The notes: generated from the sequence alone by a model not told the origin. 64,000 bases of DNA from Rhizobium sp. RU33A (GCF_900156055.1 NZ_FTMQ01000005.1:1-64000); one strand, 5' to 3'. Shown: positions 28,661 through 37,752, numbered from the stretch's first letter. Program-made: numbers and translations.

Positions 28661-29581
28661 TCAGCGCAGCTTGATGCGCGGATCGATGAGCGGCGAAATC
28701 AGGTCGGCAATCAGGTTGCCGATGACGATGCCGCAGGCAGAGACGAGCGTGACGCCCATGATGATCGGAATGTCGACGCGCTGGATCGCTTGCCAGGCGA
28801 GCTGACCGATGCCGGGCCAGCCAAAGACGCTTTCGACAACGACAATGCCGGACATGAAGAGGCCGATGTCGATGCCGATCATCGCGATGATCGGCAGGAT
28901 GGCGTTGGGCAGGGCATGTCCAAGAATGACCCTGCTGCGGCCGAGGCCCTTGGCGCGGGCGGTGCGGATGAAATCGGCACGCAATACGTCGACCATAGAG
29001 GATCGCATGATGCGCGAGTACCAGCCTGAGCCGAGAATACCGAGCGTCACGGCCGGCAAGACGAGATGGGCGAAGGTGCCGTATCCGCCGATCGGGAACC
29101 AGCCGAGCTTCACCGCAAAGACGAAGAGCAACAACAGCGCCACCACGAATTGCGGCGCAGAGACTGTCAGGAAGCTCGTTAGCATCAGCCCGTTGTCAAT
29201 CGCCTTGCCGCGATTGAGCGCAGCCACGATGCCAAGCGGCAGGCCGATCAGGAGCTCGCAACCGATCGCAGCGACAAGCAGGAGCAAGGTTGCCGGCAGG
29301 CGCGAAAACAAAAGCTCGGCGACTTCCGTTTTCTGCAGATAGGAGCGTCCGAAATCGCCCTGGACAAGGTTCAGGAGATAGTTGCCGTACTGGACGAGAA
29401 ACGGCTGATCCAGCCCGAGCTGCTGGCGGATGCTCTCGACTGTTGCAGCCGTTGCGGAGCGACCGGCGATCTGACGGACCGGGTCTGCCGGCAGGACGTA
29501 AAGAAGGACGAAGGTGATGAAGGACACGCCGAGCAGGATAAGCGCCGACTGAACGAGACGTCTGAGGATATAGGCAGCCAT
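28661..29581 (-). CDS. ABC importer permease (DppB type)
   Basis: 306 residues, six transmembrane helices. The N-terminal helix ends in a periplasmic loop typical of DppB (LLYVLPADPVRQIAGRSATA). The EAA cytoplasmic loop is at about 195-215 (DFIRTARAKGLGRSRVILGH), with the C-terminal PLIDPRIKLR. It pairs with the DppC-type permease to form the translocation channel. The start overlaps the stop of the dppC-type gene by one base, indicating coupling; the binding-protein gene follows after 27 bp. Confidence 0.92.
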   Translation of the reverse strand: MAAYILRRLVQSALILLGVSFITFVLLYVLPADPVRQIAGRSATAATVESIRQQLGLDQPFLVQYGNYLLNLVQGDFGRSYLQKTEVAELLFSRLPATLLLLVAAIGCELLIGLPLGIVAALNRGKAIDNGLMLTSFLTVSAPQFVVALLLLFVFAVKLGWFPIGGYGTFAHLVLPAVTLGILGSGWYSRIMRSSMVDVLRADFIRTARAKGLGRSRVILGHALPNAILPIIAMIGIDIGLFMSGIVVVESVFGWPGIGQLAWQAIQRVDIPIIMGVTLVSACGIVIGNLIADLISPLIDPRIKLR

Positions 29582-30480
29582 CAGTCACGCCCCTGTTGCG
29601 TTGGATCTAGAATGTCGCGCAACGCGTCGCCGACGAGGTTGAAGGCAAGCGCCAGCAACAGGATCGCCGCCCCGGGAATGAAGACCAGCCAAGGTGCAGA
29701 CTGGAAGTAGGTCTGGTTCTCGAAGATGATGTTGCCCCAGGACGGGATCGGCGGTTGAACACCAATGCCGAGGAATGACAAAGTCGCCTCCAGAAGGACG
29801 GTGGTCGAGATTCCAAGCGTCCCCCAGACGATCAAAGTCGGGATCAGATGGGGCAGGATATGCTTGAACAGGATGCGCCCATGGCCGGCGCCCAGCGTCT
29901 TTTCAGCAGCGATGTAATCGCGCTCGGCAAGCGAGGAGGTCTGGGTGAAGATCACGCGGGCGGTCTGCACCCAGTTTACAAAGGCAATCACCATCGCAAC
30001 GATCCAGAGGGACGGGGAAAAGATCGCAGCCAGACAGATCGCCAGAAGCAGTGCCGGAAAGGCCATCATCAGATCGGTGAAGCGCATCAGCACCGCGCCG
30101 ATGATGCCGCGGAAGTAACCCGCGGTCACGCCCACCAGCGTGCCGATCAGCAAGGCGGTTCCGTTGGCAACCAGCCCAATCACGAGCGAGGTCTGCGCGC
30201 CATACAGGATGCGCGAGAACAGGTCTCGGCCCAGAAGATCCGTTCCGAACCAGAACATCGCGTTCGGCGGCAAGGGTGCGCCTTCGATGGTGAGGCCGTC
30301 GAAGAATTGCTCGTAAGGATCGAAGGGTGCAAGCCACGGGGCAAAGATCGCGCCACCGACGCAGACGAAGGTGATCAGCAGCCCCAATAGCGCCAGCTTG
30401 CGCTCAGCCAGTTGCCGGCACACGGATGGCCCGCTTTCCGGCACGACCAAGGGTTCAGGCGGGATCGATGCGTCTGCCAT
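29581..30480 (-). CDS. ABC importer permease (DppC type)
   Basis: 299 residues from MADASIPPEP (an ATG at 30498 adds six residues; GGGG 11 bases upstream supports the shorter form). The layout is that of DppC: a first helix near residues 30-52, a long periplasmic loop (APWLAPFDPYEQFFDGLTIE, FWFGTDLLGRDLFSRILYGA), and an EAA loop (YIAAEKTLGAGHGRILFKHI). It partners the DppB-type permease. It overlaps the end of amiR by 26 bp, tying the transporter to the regulator in one transcript. Confidence 0.92.
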   Translation of the reverse strand: MADASIPPEPLVVPESGPSVCRQLAERKLALLGLLITFVCVGGAIFAPWLAPFDPYEQFFDGLTIEGAPLPPNAMFWFGTDLLGRDLFSRILYGAQTSLVIGLVANGTALLIGTLVGVTAGYFRGIIGAVLMRFTDLMMAFPALLLAICLAAIFSPSLWIVAMVIAFVNWVQTARVIFTQTSSLAERDYIAAEKTLGAGHGRILFKHILPHLIPTLIVWGTLGISTTVLLEATLSFLGIGVQPPIPSWGNIIFENQTYFQSAPWLVFIPGAAILLLALAFNLVGDALRDILDPTQQGRD

Positions 30481-31066
30481 CGTCGGCACCCCTTTCATGC
30501 GAGTGATTGGCCACCAGCCGCTCGGCGGCCACCTCGATCGTCACGCGCCAGGCCATCGCAGTCTGGCGCAGGAGGTCATAGGCCTCGGCTTCCGTCTTGC
30601 CCTTCATCACGAAGAGCATCACGGCGCGCACGATCGTCTGACGCGCCGAAAGGCGGCTCTGCAGATCGGCGATCAGTGCTTCGGAGGCCTTGGCCCGATC
30701 AAAATTGCTGCGCGCGACGAGGAGAGCGGCATAGACGCCCTTGTCGCTCATGGGCTTCAGGAGCTGGGCGTGCGCGCCCATTTGCATCGCCCAGCGCAAG
30801 CGGCCCGGCGCTTCCGAACCGATCAGTGCAATCATCGGCATGGGTGACTGACCGGGCGCAAAGGGGAACTGCTCGTCGTGGCCCATGTCTGCATCGTAGA
30901 AGATGAAGTCTGCCCCGATCGTCTCGGCCGGAAGCTCGGGCCAGGCCTCGTGGACCTCAAGGCCAATGACACCGAGTTGGCGGACAAGCCCATTTACGGA
31001 AGGATGAGGTCGGTGCAGGATCCACGCGGTTGCTCCACCCAGATTTTCTGTCCTGATGCGGGTCAT
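30455..31066 (-). CDS. amiR: AmiR-like ANTAR-domain antiterminator
   Basis: 203 residues. Residues about 1-125 form a pseudo-receiver lacking the phosphorylation pattern (ADFIFYDADMG, GQSPMPMIALIGSEAPGRLR), as in Pseudomonas AmiR. A coiled-coil linker (about 118-140) leads to the ANTAR RNA-binding domain (about 140-190: SARQTIVRAVMLFVMKGKTE, AEAYDLLRQTAMAWR). AmiR binds leader RNA and prevents termination when its partner AmiC is occupied by ligand. Here the start overlaps the amiC stop by 4 bp, and a terminator lies in the leader before amiC, so the same mechanism is expected. The assignment is strong. Confidence 0.9.
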   Translation of the reverse strand: MTRIRTENLGGATAWILHRPHPSVNGLVRQLGVIGLEVHEAWPELPAETIGADFIFYDADMGHDEQFPFAPGQSPMPMIALIGSEAPGRLRWAMQMGAHAQLLKPMSDKGVYAALLVARSNFDRAKASEALIADLQSRLSARQTIVRAVMLFVMKGKTEAEAYDLLRQTAMAWRVTIEVAAERLVANHSHERGADDGRRIDPA

Positions 31067-32139
31067 GACACCACCTTCAGGTGGGAGCCCGTATGCAAAG
31101 GCTGCGACCTCTGCGTGAGGTAGGGATCGGCGCGCGTTACAGGCAGTCGCCTGATTTCCTGAAACCGACCATTTTCCAGACGCGCGATGATTGCCGGCTG
31201 GCGCGCATGCAGGTGCACGGGATCAAGGCGCGTCGTACGGCCCGCTTTGAGCGCCGTGTGCAGCAGCTCCGCCAGGGCAAGCTCTTCTGCCTCGGGGCGA
31301 CCATGCAGAAGCAGGGCCAGTTCATGCACGGATTGGCGCGCCATCTCGTAAAACGATCCGCCTCTCCCGCCGTCAGGCTCGAACCAGGGACCTGCCGAGA
31401 CCAGCCCTTCGGCCGCCTCGCCTGCCGCCTCGATCTCGCATTCGGTGAAGTTGCATGACAGCACGGTCAAGCCATCGGCAAACTCGGCCTCCTGCTTTAA
31501 CTGGGCGACCCGCGCCAGAAATGCATAAGCGCTGTCGCCGACGAGCGAGTTCAGTATGAAGCTCGGCTTCAATGCCCTTATATCACTGATGATGTGGTCG
31601 AGTTCCGTGTCACCGATCGGAAGGTAGCGATCGCCGAGGACCTGTCCGCCCGCAGCTGCGATCTTCTCTCGCGCGATCTGCGCCATCTCCCAGCCCCAGA
31701 TATAATTGGAGCCGACCAGATAGGCGCGCTTTCCAAGCGTCGGCAGCGCCCAGTCCAGAAGCGGCAGCAGATGCTGGTTCGGGCAGGAATGCATGTAGGC
31801 GACCCGCTCGGACGCCTCAAATCCCTCATAAGGCACTGGGTACCACAAGATTCCGTCGAAGCGCTCGAGTTCAGGAATGACCTCCTTGCGACTTGCGGAT
31901 GTGATGCAGCCGAAGATATGGCGCGCGCCGGAGCCACGCAGGATTTCGCGGCAGAGAGGCGCATAACGGTCGAGCCGTCCGTCAGGGTCGCGTTCGGTGA
32001 CGCGGAAGGATAGATCGAGGCCCGGATCGGCATTGACCTCCTCGACGCCACGCAACACGCCGTCGCGGCTAGCGCGCGACAAGGCGGCATACATGCCGCT
32101 GCGTGACAAAAGCACACCAATGTCTACGATCCGCTTCAT
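31063..32139 (-). CDS. amiC: AmiC-like amide-binding regulator
   Basis: 358 residues from MKRIVDIGVLLSRSG, chosen over upstream in-frame codons because it aligns with AmiC and follows TTGGGG. It is a type 1 periplasmic-binding fold without a signal peptide, hence cytoplasmic. Hallmarks shared with Pseudomonas AmiC are ILWYPVPYEGFE, YLVGSNYIWGWEMAQIAREK, FILNSLVGDSAYAFL and ADPYLTQ. AmiC sequesters AmiR and releases it when a short-chain amide binds. Being the first gene of the operon, it is itself behind the leader terminator, giving positive autoregulation. The ligand need not be acetamide; related AmiC/UrtA-like proteins bind urea or other amides. Confidence 0.88.
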   Translation of the reverse strand: MKRIVDIGVLLSRSGMYAALSRASRDGVLRGVEEVNADPGLDLSFRVTERDPDGRLDRYAPLCREILRGSGARHIFGCITSASRKEVIPELERFDGILWYPVPYEGFEASERVAYMHSCPNQHLLPLLDWALPTLGKRAYLVGSNYIWGWEMAQIAREKIAAAGGQVLGDRYLPIGDTELDHIISDIRALKPSFILNSLVGDSAYAFLARVAQLKQEAEFADGLTVLSCNFTECEIEAAGEAAEGLVSAGPWFEPDGGRGGSFYEMARQSVHELALLLHGRPEAEELALAELLHTALKAGRTTRLDPVHLHARQPAIIARLENGRFQEIRRLPVTRADPYLTQRSQPLHTGSHLKVVS

Positions 32140-32153
32140 TAGAACCCCAATGC

Positions 32154-32199
32154 AAAAAGCCCCGCCGATGCGCGTCATGGACGCGATCGAAACGGGGCT
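32154..32199 (-). terminator. Leader attenuator before amiC
   Basis: On the minus strand a stem of AGCCCCG (32199-32193) with CGGGGCT (32164-32158), with an internal GCGTC-CAT-GACGC hairpin, is followed by TTTTT (32158-32154). It ends 15 bp before the amiC start, so read-through is required for operon expression. A small alternative stem GGC-ACCTGA-GCC (32207-32196) uses part of the 5' arm and would compete with the terminator. Its six-base loop begins with A as in ANTAR-target hairpins but lacks the canonical G at position 4. Confidence 0.75.
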
Positions 32200-32318
32200 C
32201 AGGTGCCGCTATTTCGTTCAGCTTAGTCTTGCAAATCTGAGATTGGAAGCATAATTTCGAAATCAGCCCTTAAAACTGCATGAATCCATCGCAGAGATGC
32301 TGCGGCGCGCAAGATTTG

Positions 32319-32344
32319 TGCACCTGCTGTTTTCTGCACCTGCT
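32319..32344. promoter_or_regulatory. Direct repeat upstream of the ami leader
   Basis: TGCACCTGCT occurs twice, at 32319-32328 and 32335-32344, a 16-bp period, about 180-205 bp before amiC. It may be an activator or repressor site in the operon promoter. No -35/-10 pair was assigned. The remaining 32345-32820 region contains no recognisable gene. Confidence 0.4.
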
Positions 32345-32820
32345 AATTGCCGAAAATTCGCGCGTATTACAGGTCCGTCGAGCGATGAACAATATATCAT
32401 CAAGTACGAAGCTAATCGGGCAACTCAGGCCGTCCCGCTTGTAGCCCGCGATGTAATCGTCTGCCGGACCGCGCCCTCACGGGACTGGCATCAGGCACCG
32501 GACCATTGCGGTTGAAATTGCCACCCTGGTCCCTGAAGCCTGCGATGATGGCACGGACGCGTTTGACCGCGCGGTTACAAGGAACCGTCTAGCACGCGCG
32601 CAGGAAATCTTCCCATCGTGAAAAAATCATTCGCTCTATGCGGTCTGAGAAATTTGTCGAAGTCGCAGTATTCTTGGCCTCGAAGCAAACCTCGCATACC
32701 ACGGAAGCAAGTTCAGAGTGGATGGCGGAACGATCAGATTAATCTGATGATGGAAACATGAGAGATTGAAAGACAACCGTACCACCACCACTGTGGCACA
32801 GACCAATAGCTGATCACAAT

Positions 32821-34290
32821 CTAAACCACAGCTTCCGCTTCAATCTCGACTTCATAATTGCCGACCAGAGCGCCAGCCTCGATCAAGGTATTCGCCGGAA
32901 GAATCTCGGAAAAGAAACGGCCATGGGCCCGCGAGACCGGTTCCCACTGTGACACATCCTTGAGATAGATGCGGGTGCGAACGACATCCTCCATCTTTCC
33001 GCCAAGCGCGGAAATTGATGCGGCAATCTTGTCGAGAATATAGGTCGCCTGAGCGCCCGGATCGCCGGGTGCCACACAGCGGTTACTTCCGTGAGTCGCC
33101 GTGGTCCCAGATACCAGAATTCGATCGCCGACCCGCACTGCACGGCTGTAACCGGCAAGCGGCTCCCAGATGCTACCGGAGGAAACACGGAAGCGATCCT
33201 GGCGCCCCGGCACGGGAACCGCCTTGTAGACAGACGGGATCGCATCGAGGTGATGACTAAGGTCACCAGATGCCGTCAGGAATGGCGGCTTTCGATACTC
33301 ATCACCGCAATCGCCGGGAATAGGTTTAGCTTTCGCAAAGGCGCCGTCGAGCAGAGCGCGGTCATCGCCATCCAGTTTGAAGCTGAAGACCTTCAGATTG
33401 TCGTCGCGATGCTCGTTTTCACCAAGCCGTGCCCCGATGATCGTGGCGGCAACGGCCGGATGTTCGAGAACCCAGCGGCTGGCCACGTTGGAAATCGAAA
33501 CGCTGTGCTTGCGGGCAATCGCGGATGCTGCCCGCAGAATACCCTGGTAGACGGCCCATCCGCCGGCCGTATCGATGAAGCGCTTGTATTTCGAGCGGCT
33601 CCAGTCAGGGATAGACACGGGCTCCGGCTGACCGAGCCACTTCTCCGACAGGAAGCCGCCGCAGAGCGTGCCATAGGCCAGAAGCTTCACGCCGCGACTG
33701 AGGCATAGAGCCGACAAGTCGCCGGCCGCGCGCCTGTCTACCAGGGAGAAGGAGACCTGGTTACTGGCAATCTCGATCCCATCTGACAGTGCGAGATTGA
33801 GATGGGCTGCATCGAAATTGGTAAGGCCGAGGGCCCCGATCAGGCCCTGCTCCTTCATCGCCTGCATTTCATGCAGGGCATCGAGCCATGCCGGATGTTC
33901 GAAAGTCCACCAATGAAACTGCAGAAGATCGACCTTTTCGACGCCAAGGCGGATGAGTCTCTCCTCCACACCCCGACGCACCACATCGCGGGTCATCGGA
34001 CCAGGCTCAGGGCACCATTTGGTGAAGGCAACCGGTCGCTTCTCGCCAGCGGTATAGCGCTTCAGGAGATGGCCGGTGATGATCTCCGCCGATCCGTAAT
34101 GATCGGCCATGTCGAAACTGTCGAACCCGGCCTCCGCATAGGCCTGAAGGGCATCAGCCCCCTGCTCCGGATCGACCGTGGCGCCATTCTTTTCGATATC
34201 GGCAACCTGCCAGAGGCCGCAGACGAGCCGGCTGATCGACAGGTCCGGGGTGAGATTGATGCGTTCGGGATGCTTTGACACGGAAATCAT
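32821..34290 (-). CDS. Aldo/keto reductase fused to a RidA domain
   Basis: 489 residues. Residues about 10-335 are an aldo/keto reductase with the catalytic Asp/Tyr/Lys/His set (FDMADHYGSAE, VAFTKWCPEP, LLQFHWWTFEHPAW) and the NADPH-site region AATIIGARLGENEH. Residues about 365-489 are a RidA/YjgF domain (SRAVRVGDRILVSGTTATHG, VVRTRIYLKD with the substrate Arg, PANTLIEAGALVG, VEIEAEAVV). RidA proteins hydrolyse reactive imines and enamines. The fusion suggests reduction of an aldehyde or ketone together with clearing of an imine made in the same pathway. It is the last gene of the livG-F-H-M-type operon, 10 bp after the permease. The substrate is unknown. Confidence 0.9.
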   Translation of the reverse strand: MISVSKHPERINLTPDLSISRLVCGLWQVADIEKNGATVDPEQGADALQAYAEAGFDSFDMADHYGSAEIITGHLLKRYTAGEKRPVAFTKWCPEPGPMTRDVVRRGVEERLIRLGVEKVDLLQFHWWTFEHPAWLDALHEMQAMKEQGLIGALGLTNFDAAHLNLALSDGIEIASNQVSFSLVDRRAAGDLSALCLSRGVKLLAYGTLCGGFLSEKWLGQPEPVSIPDWSRSKYKRFIDTAGGWAVYQGILRAASAIARKHSVSISNVASRWVLEHPAVAATIIGARLGENEHRDDNLKVFSFKLDGDDRALLDGAFAKAKPIPGDCGDEYRKPPFLTASGDLSHHLDAIPSVYKAVPVPGRQDRFRVSSGSIWEPLAGYSRAVRVGDRILVSGTTATHGSNRCVAPGDPGAQATYILDKIAASISALGGKMEDVVRTRIYLKDVSQWEPVSRAHGRFFSEILPANTLIEAGALVGNYEVEIEAEAVV

Positions 34291-34300
34291 TCCTCGATGG

Positions 34301-35260
34301 TCAGGATGGTTTGTTACGGCTGAGGCGCGCGAGCGGGCTCACCTCGCCGAAGAGGCCGCGCGGACGCAGCAGGAGCATCAGGCAGAGCCCGACGCCGATG
34401 GCGACGATCTGCAGGGCGGCGGCCCTCGCCTGTTCCTCGGGCGGTACGAAAGCGGAGACGGTCGCCGCCGTTAGCGCCCAGAGCCCCCAGACGAGAATGG
34501 CGCCGGCAATCGCACCGCGATTGTTTCCGGAGCCGCCGACGATCAACATGGCCCAGACCTGGAAAGTGAGAACCGGCATATAGTTGTCAGGTGCGATAAA
34601 GCCGATGAAATGCGCCTGTGCGGCCCCTGCAAGGCCCATGATGGCGCCACCAACGGTGAACGCCTGCAGGCGAAAGCGGACGGGCCGCTTGCCAAGCGCC
34701 TGCGCGGCCACTTCATCTTCGCGAATTGCGCGCAAGACGCGGCCCCAGGGGCTGCGCGCCAAGTGCTGCAGGCCGAGGTATAGGGCCAGCACGACAAGGG
34801 CCATAAGTCCGCAATTGGCGAGACTGAAGAGCAGCGCATTGCCCTGCAGATCGGCGAAGGGACGCGGAATGAAGCCGATCCCGAAGGCTCCACCGGTGAC
34901 GCTCTGGAGGTTGAGCATGCAGAGCTGGACGGTGACAGCAACGCCGAAGGTTGCGATGGCAAGGTAGTCGGATCTGAGCCGGATCGTCAGCGCACCGACG
35001 GCCCAGGAAAGCGCTCCCGAGACGATGGCTGCACCCAACCACCCAACGGCAATCGGCATACCGAAGCCGCCAAAGCGCTCCGCCGTTTCAGGTGTAGTCA
35101 GAATGGCCGAGGTATAGGCGCCGACCGCGACGAAGGCTGCGATACCGACATTGAACAATCCCGTCATGCCCCACTGAACATTCAGTCCCAGGCAGATTAT
35201 CGCGTAGGTGAAAGCCATGGTCAGGAAGAAGGCGCCATAGGCGATAAGATCGATGCTCAT
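34301..35260 (-). CDS. Branched-chain-amino-acid-type ABC permease (LivM family)
   Basis: 319 residues from MSIDLIAYGAFFLTMAFTYA; the ATG overlaps the stop of the upstream permease (ATGA), so the 26-residue longer frame is rejected. It has eight to nine hydrophobic helices. The LivM hallmarks are ICLGLNVQWGMTGLFNVGIA, RLRSDYLAIATFGVAVTVQL, REDEVAAQALGKRPVRFRLQ and the SGNNRGAIAGAILVWGLW region. It forms the channel with the LivH-type protein. This transporter class takes amino acids, urea or small carboxylates. The aldo/keto reductase-RidA gene follows directly. Confidence 0.92.
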   Translation of the reverse strand: MSIDLIAYGAFFLTMAFTYAIICLGLNVQWGMTGLFNVGIAAFVAVGAYTSAILTTPETAERFGGFGMPIAVGWLGAAIVSGALSWAVGALTIRLRSDYLAIATFGVAVTVQLCMLNLQSVTGGAFGIGFIPRPFADLQGNALLFSLANCGLMALVVLALYLGLQHLARSPWGRVLRAIREDEVAAQALGKRPVRFRLQAFTVGGAIMGLAGAAQAHFIGFIAPDNYMPVLTFQVWAMLIVGGSGNNRGAIAGAILVWGLWALTAATVSAFVPPEEQARAAALQIVAIGVGLCLMLLLRPRGLFGEVSPLARLSRNKPS

Positions 35261-36168
35261 GTCGCTTTTCCGAACAGGCCGCGAGGGCGGACGAGAAGAA
35301 CCGCAATCAGGATGGCAAAGGACACAGCCGCCCGCCATTCAGCCCCGATGAGCTGGACCGTGAAGGCTTCGGAAAGGCCGATGAACAGGCCGGCAATCAT
35401 GGCGCCCGGGACCGAACCGATACCGCCGAGGATGGCGGCCGCGAACAGGGGCAGCAGAAGGTCATGCCCGAGATAGGGGCGAATCTGGATGATCAGGCCG
35501 CTCATGATGCCGGCGATGCAGGCGAGTGCAGCACCCAGGAACCAGGCCGTTCGGATGACCCGGCGGACATCGATGCCGGCGATACCGGCAAGGCCTGGAT
35601 TCTCGCTGACCGCACGCATGGCCCGGCCGATATCCGTCCGCGTCATGACGAGATGAACCGTGATGACAGAGACCAGCGCAATTGCCAGCATGGCCAACTG
35701 GTCTGGTGTTGCTCTCAGACCCAGCCCCAGCTTCATGGCAATCTGCAGCGCCTGACTGAAATAGGCGGGCTTCGAGGTAAACAGGAATTCGAGCAGGCTG
35801 CGCAGCGCAAGCGACGCGCCAAAGCTTGCCATGACCATGATGATGATGGCGCTGCCGCGTCGCCGGAAGCTGGAAAATAGTGCTGCGTCCAAGGCAAGCG
35901 CCAGGAGCCCCGTCAATGCGATGGCGAGTACCGCTGCGATCGGAAGCGACCAGCCAAAGGAAAACGGTCCAATCGGCGTGGTAAGCCCTGCTGCCAACAC
36001 GCCAAGCGCACTGCTGATGCCGAGTGCGAGATAGGCACCCCAGGACAGAAGTTCTCCATGCGCAAAATTCGAGAAGCGCAGGATGGAATAGGTGAGCGTC
36101 ACGCCGACCGCGCCGAGGCCAATGATCGCGCCAGCAATCAGGCCATCCATCAGGAATTGCGGGTTCAT
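35257..36168 (-). CDS. Branched-chain-amino-acid-type ABC permease (LivH family)
   Basis: 303 residues starting MNPQFLMDGLIAGAIIGLGA. LivH motifs are visible: VTLTYSILRFSNFAHGELLS, MRAVSENPGLAGIAGIDVRR and GGIGSVPGAMIAGLFIGLSE. It is a membrane channel subunit. The stop overlaps the LivM-type start and the start overlaps the LivF-type stop by 4 bp each, so the transporter genes are translationally coupled. Confidence 0.93.
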   Translation of the reverse strand: MNPQFLMDGLIAGAIIGLGAVGVTLTYSILRFSNFAHGELLSWGAYLALGISSALGVLAAGLTTPIGPFSFGWSLPIAAVLAIALTGLLALALDAALFSSFRRRGSAIIIMVMASFGASLALRSLLEFLFTSKPAYFSQALQIAMKLGLGLRATPDQLAMLAIALVSVITVHLVMTRTDIGRAMRAVSENPGLAGIAGIDVRRVIRTAWFLGAALACIAGIMSGLIIQIRPYLGHDLLLPLFAAAILGGIGSVPGAMIAGLFIGLSEAFTVQLIGAEWRAAVSFAILIAVLLVRPRGLFGKAT

Positions 36169-36911
36169 GGCGCGACCTCACTGGCTGCGCGACCCGTCGT
36201 GCCAAGATAAATCTTGCCGATGAGGGGATCATCGGCGAGATCGGCAGGCGTCCCTTCGTGGCGGATCTGCCCTTCGGCCAGAATGACGGCGCGATCGGCA
36301 ATCGCCATGGCCGCCTTAACGTTCTGCTCGACCAGAACGATCGTCACGCCCTCACCATTGATGCGCTTCAGCATGGAAAAGACCTCGCCGACGATTTTGG
36401 GCGAGAGGCCTGCAGATGGTTCGTCGAGGATGAGTACCGGCGGGTCGAGCGCCAGGGCGCGTGCCACCGCCAGCATTTGTCGCTGCCCGCCGGAGAGCGC
36501 GCCGGCCAGCCGTTTCGGCTTAACGGCAAGATCCGGAAAGCGGGTCAGCATTGTCTCGATGGCGAGGTTACGCTCTGATTTCGGCAGGAGTGCCACGGCG
36601 ATCTGGAGGTTTTCCAGAATGCTCATGCTGGCAAAGACATTGTCCGTCTGTGGGACGAAGGCCAGACCTTCGGCCAGTTTGCGATGGGGAGCGACATCCG
36701 TGATGTCCCGGCCTGCCAGATGAATTCGCCCCGAATGCACCGGCACCATGCCAGCGATCGCCTTGACGAAAGTGGATTTGCCAGCGCCGTTCGGCCCCAA
36801 GAGGATCACGAGTTCGCCCTGTGCGACGGAAAAATCGACACCGCGAACAATGGGAAGGTCCGGCTCATAGCCAGCGACCAGCGCTGCAGTGTTGAGAACA
36901 GGATCGGTCAT
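36165..36911 (-). CDS. ABC ATPase (LivF family)
   Basis: 248 residues. Walker A GPNGAGKS (about 37), Q-loop VPQTDNVFASMS, signature LSGGQRQM, Walker B VLILDEPSAGLSP and switch His replaced by the Gln-rich VEQNVKAAMAIADR typical of LivF. It drives uptake together with the LivG-type ATPase. Four-base overlaps with both neighbours. Confidence 0.93.
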   Translation of the reverse strand: MTDPVLNTAALVAGYEPDLPIVRGVDFSVAQGELVILLGPNGAGKSTFVKAIAGMVPVHSGRIHLAGRDITDVAPHRKLAEGLAFVPQTDNVFASMSILENLQIAVALLPKSERNLAIETMLTRFPDLAVKPKRLAGALSGGQRQMLAVARALALDPPVLILDEPSAGLSPKIVGEVFSMLKRINGEGVTIVLVEQNVKAAMAIADRAVILAEGQIRHEGTPADLADDPLIGKIYLGTTGRAASEVAP

Positions 36912-37720
36912 GCGCCACCGCCAAGATACGCTTCGACGACTGCAGGATTAGCCGCCACGTCAGCTGGCGCGCCCTCGGCAAGCAGCTTGCCAAGCGCCAT
37001 GGCCACCACCCTCGAGCACAGCCTCGATACCATGTCCATGTTGTGCTCGATGAGCAGGATAGACCTGCCCTCAGCATTCAACGCCACCACCCGCTCCATG
37101 ATCACTTCAAGCAAAGCGGGGTTTACCCCCGCGGCCGGCTCGTCGAGGAGGATCACCTGCGGGTCGGCCATCAGAACGCGCGCGAGTTCCAGAAGCTTGC
37201 GCTGCCCGCCGGACAGCACGCGTGCGGGCTCATGAGCCAGCCGCGAAAGCGTGACAAACTCCAGGATGGCATGCGCTTTCTCAAGTGCTGCCTTTTCTTC
37301 GCGGCGCACCAGACCAGCTTTGAGGAAATTGGCAAACAGGCCTTCGCCGGTCTGCTTTTGCGCGCCGACCAACAGGTTCTCCAGCACGCTCATTTCCAGA
37401 AAAGGGCGTGGGATCTGGAAAGTCCGCGCGACCCCATGGGCGATGCGCTGCTCCGGCGCCTGGCTCGAGACTTCAAGACCCTCGACCCAGATCTCGCCAG
37501 AACTGGGCTTGAGGCTGCCTGCCAGCAGATTGAACATGGTGGTCTTTCCCGCACCGTTCGGGCCGATCAGGCCCAGGATCTCGCCCCGGGCGAGACGAAG
37601 CGACATATCGGAGACCACGGTCAGCCCATCGAAATGCTTCGTCAGATGCCGTGCTTCGATGGCAGGCGGTGCTGCGGCACTCTGAAACGATCGTGATGGT
37701 TGGGAATGGGCGGCAGCCAT
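36908..37720 (-). CDS. ABC ATPase (LivG family)
   Basis: 270 residues from the ATG at 37720. A TTG at 37762 would add 14 residues but falls inside the palindrome at 37753-37764, so the shorter form is preferred. Motifs: Walker A GPNGAGKTT, LivG-specific RIAHGVARTFQIPRPFLEMS, signature LSGGQRKL, Walker B VILLDEPAAGVNP and LLIEHNMDMVSRLC. First gene of the minus-strand transporter operon, divergent from the GntR regulator across about 95 bp. Confidence 0.92.
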   Translation of the reverse strand: MAAAHSQPSRSFQSAAAPPAIEARHLTKHFDGLTVVSDMSLRLARGEILGLIGPNGAGKTTMFNLLAGSLKPSSGEIWVEGLEVSSQAPEQRIAHGVARTFQIPRPFLEMSVLENLLVGAQKQTGEGLFANFLKAGLVRREEKAALEKAHAILEFVTLSRLAHEPARVLSGGQRKLLELARVLMADPQVILLDEPAAGVNPALLEVIMERVVALNAEGRSILLIEHNMDMVSRLCSRVVAMALGKLLAEGAPADVAANPAVVEAYLGGGA

Positions 37721-37752
37721 CTGCAAAAATGAGCCTTGATTTGATCCGTGAT

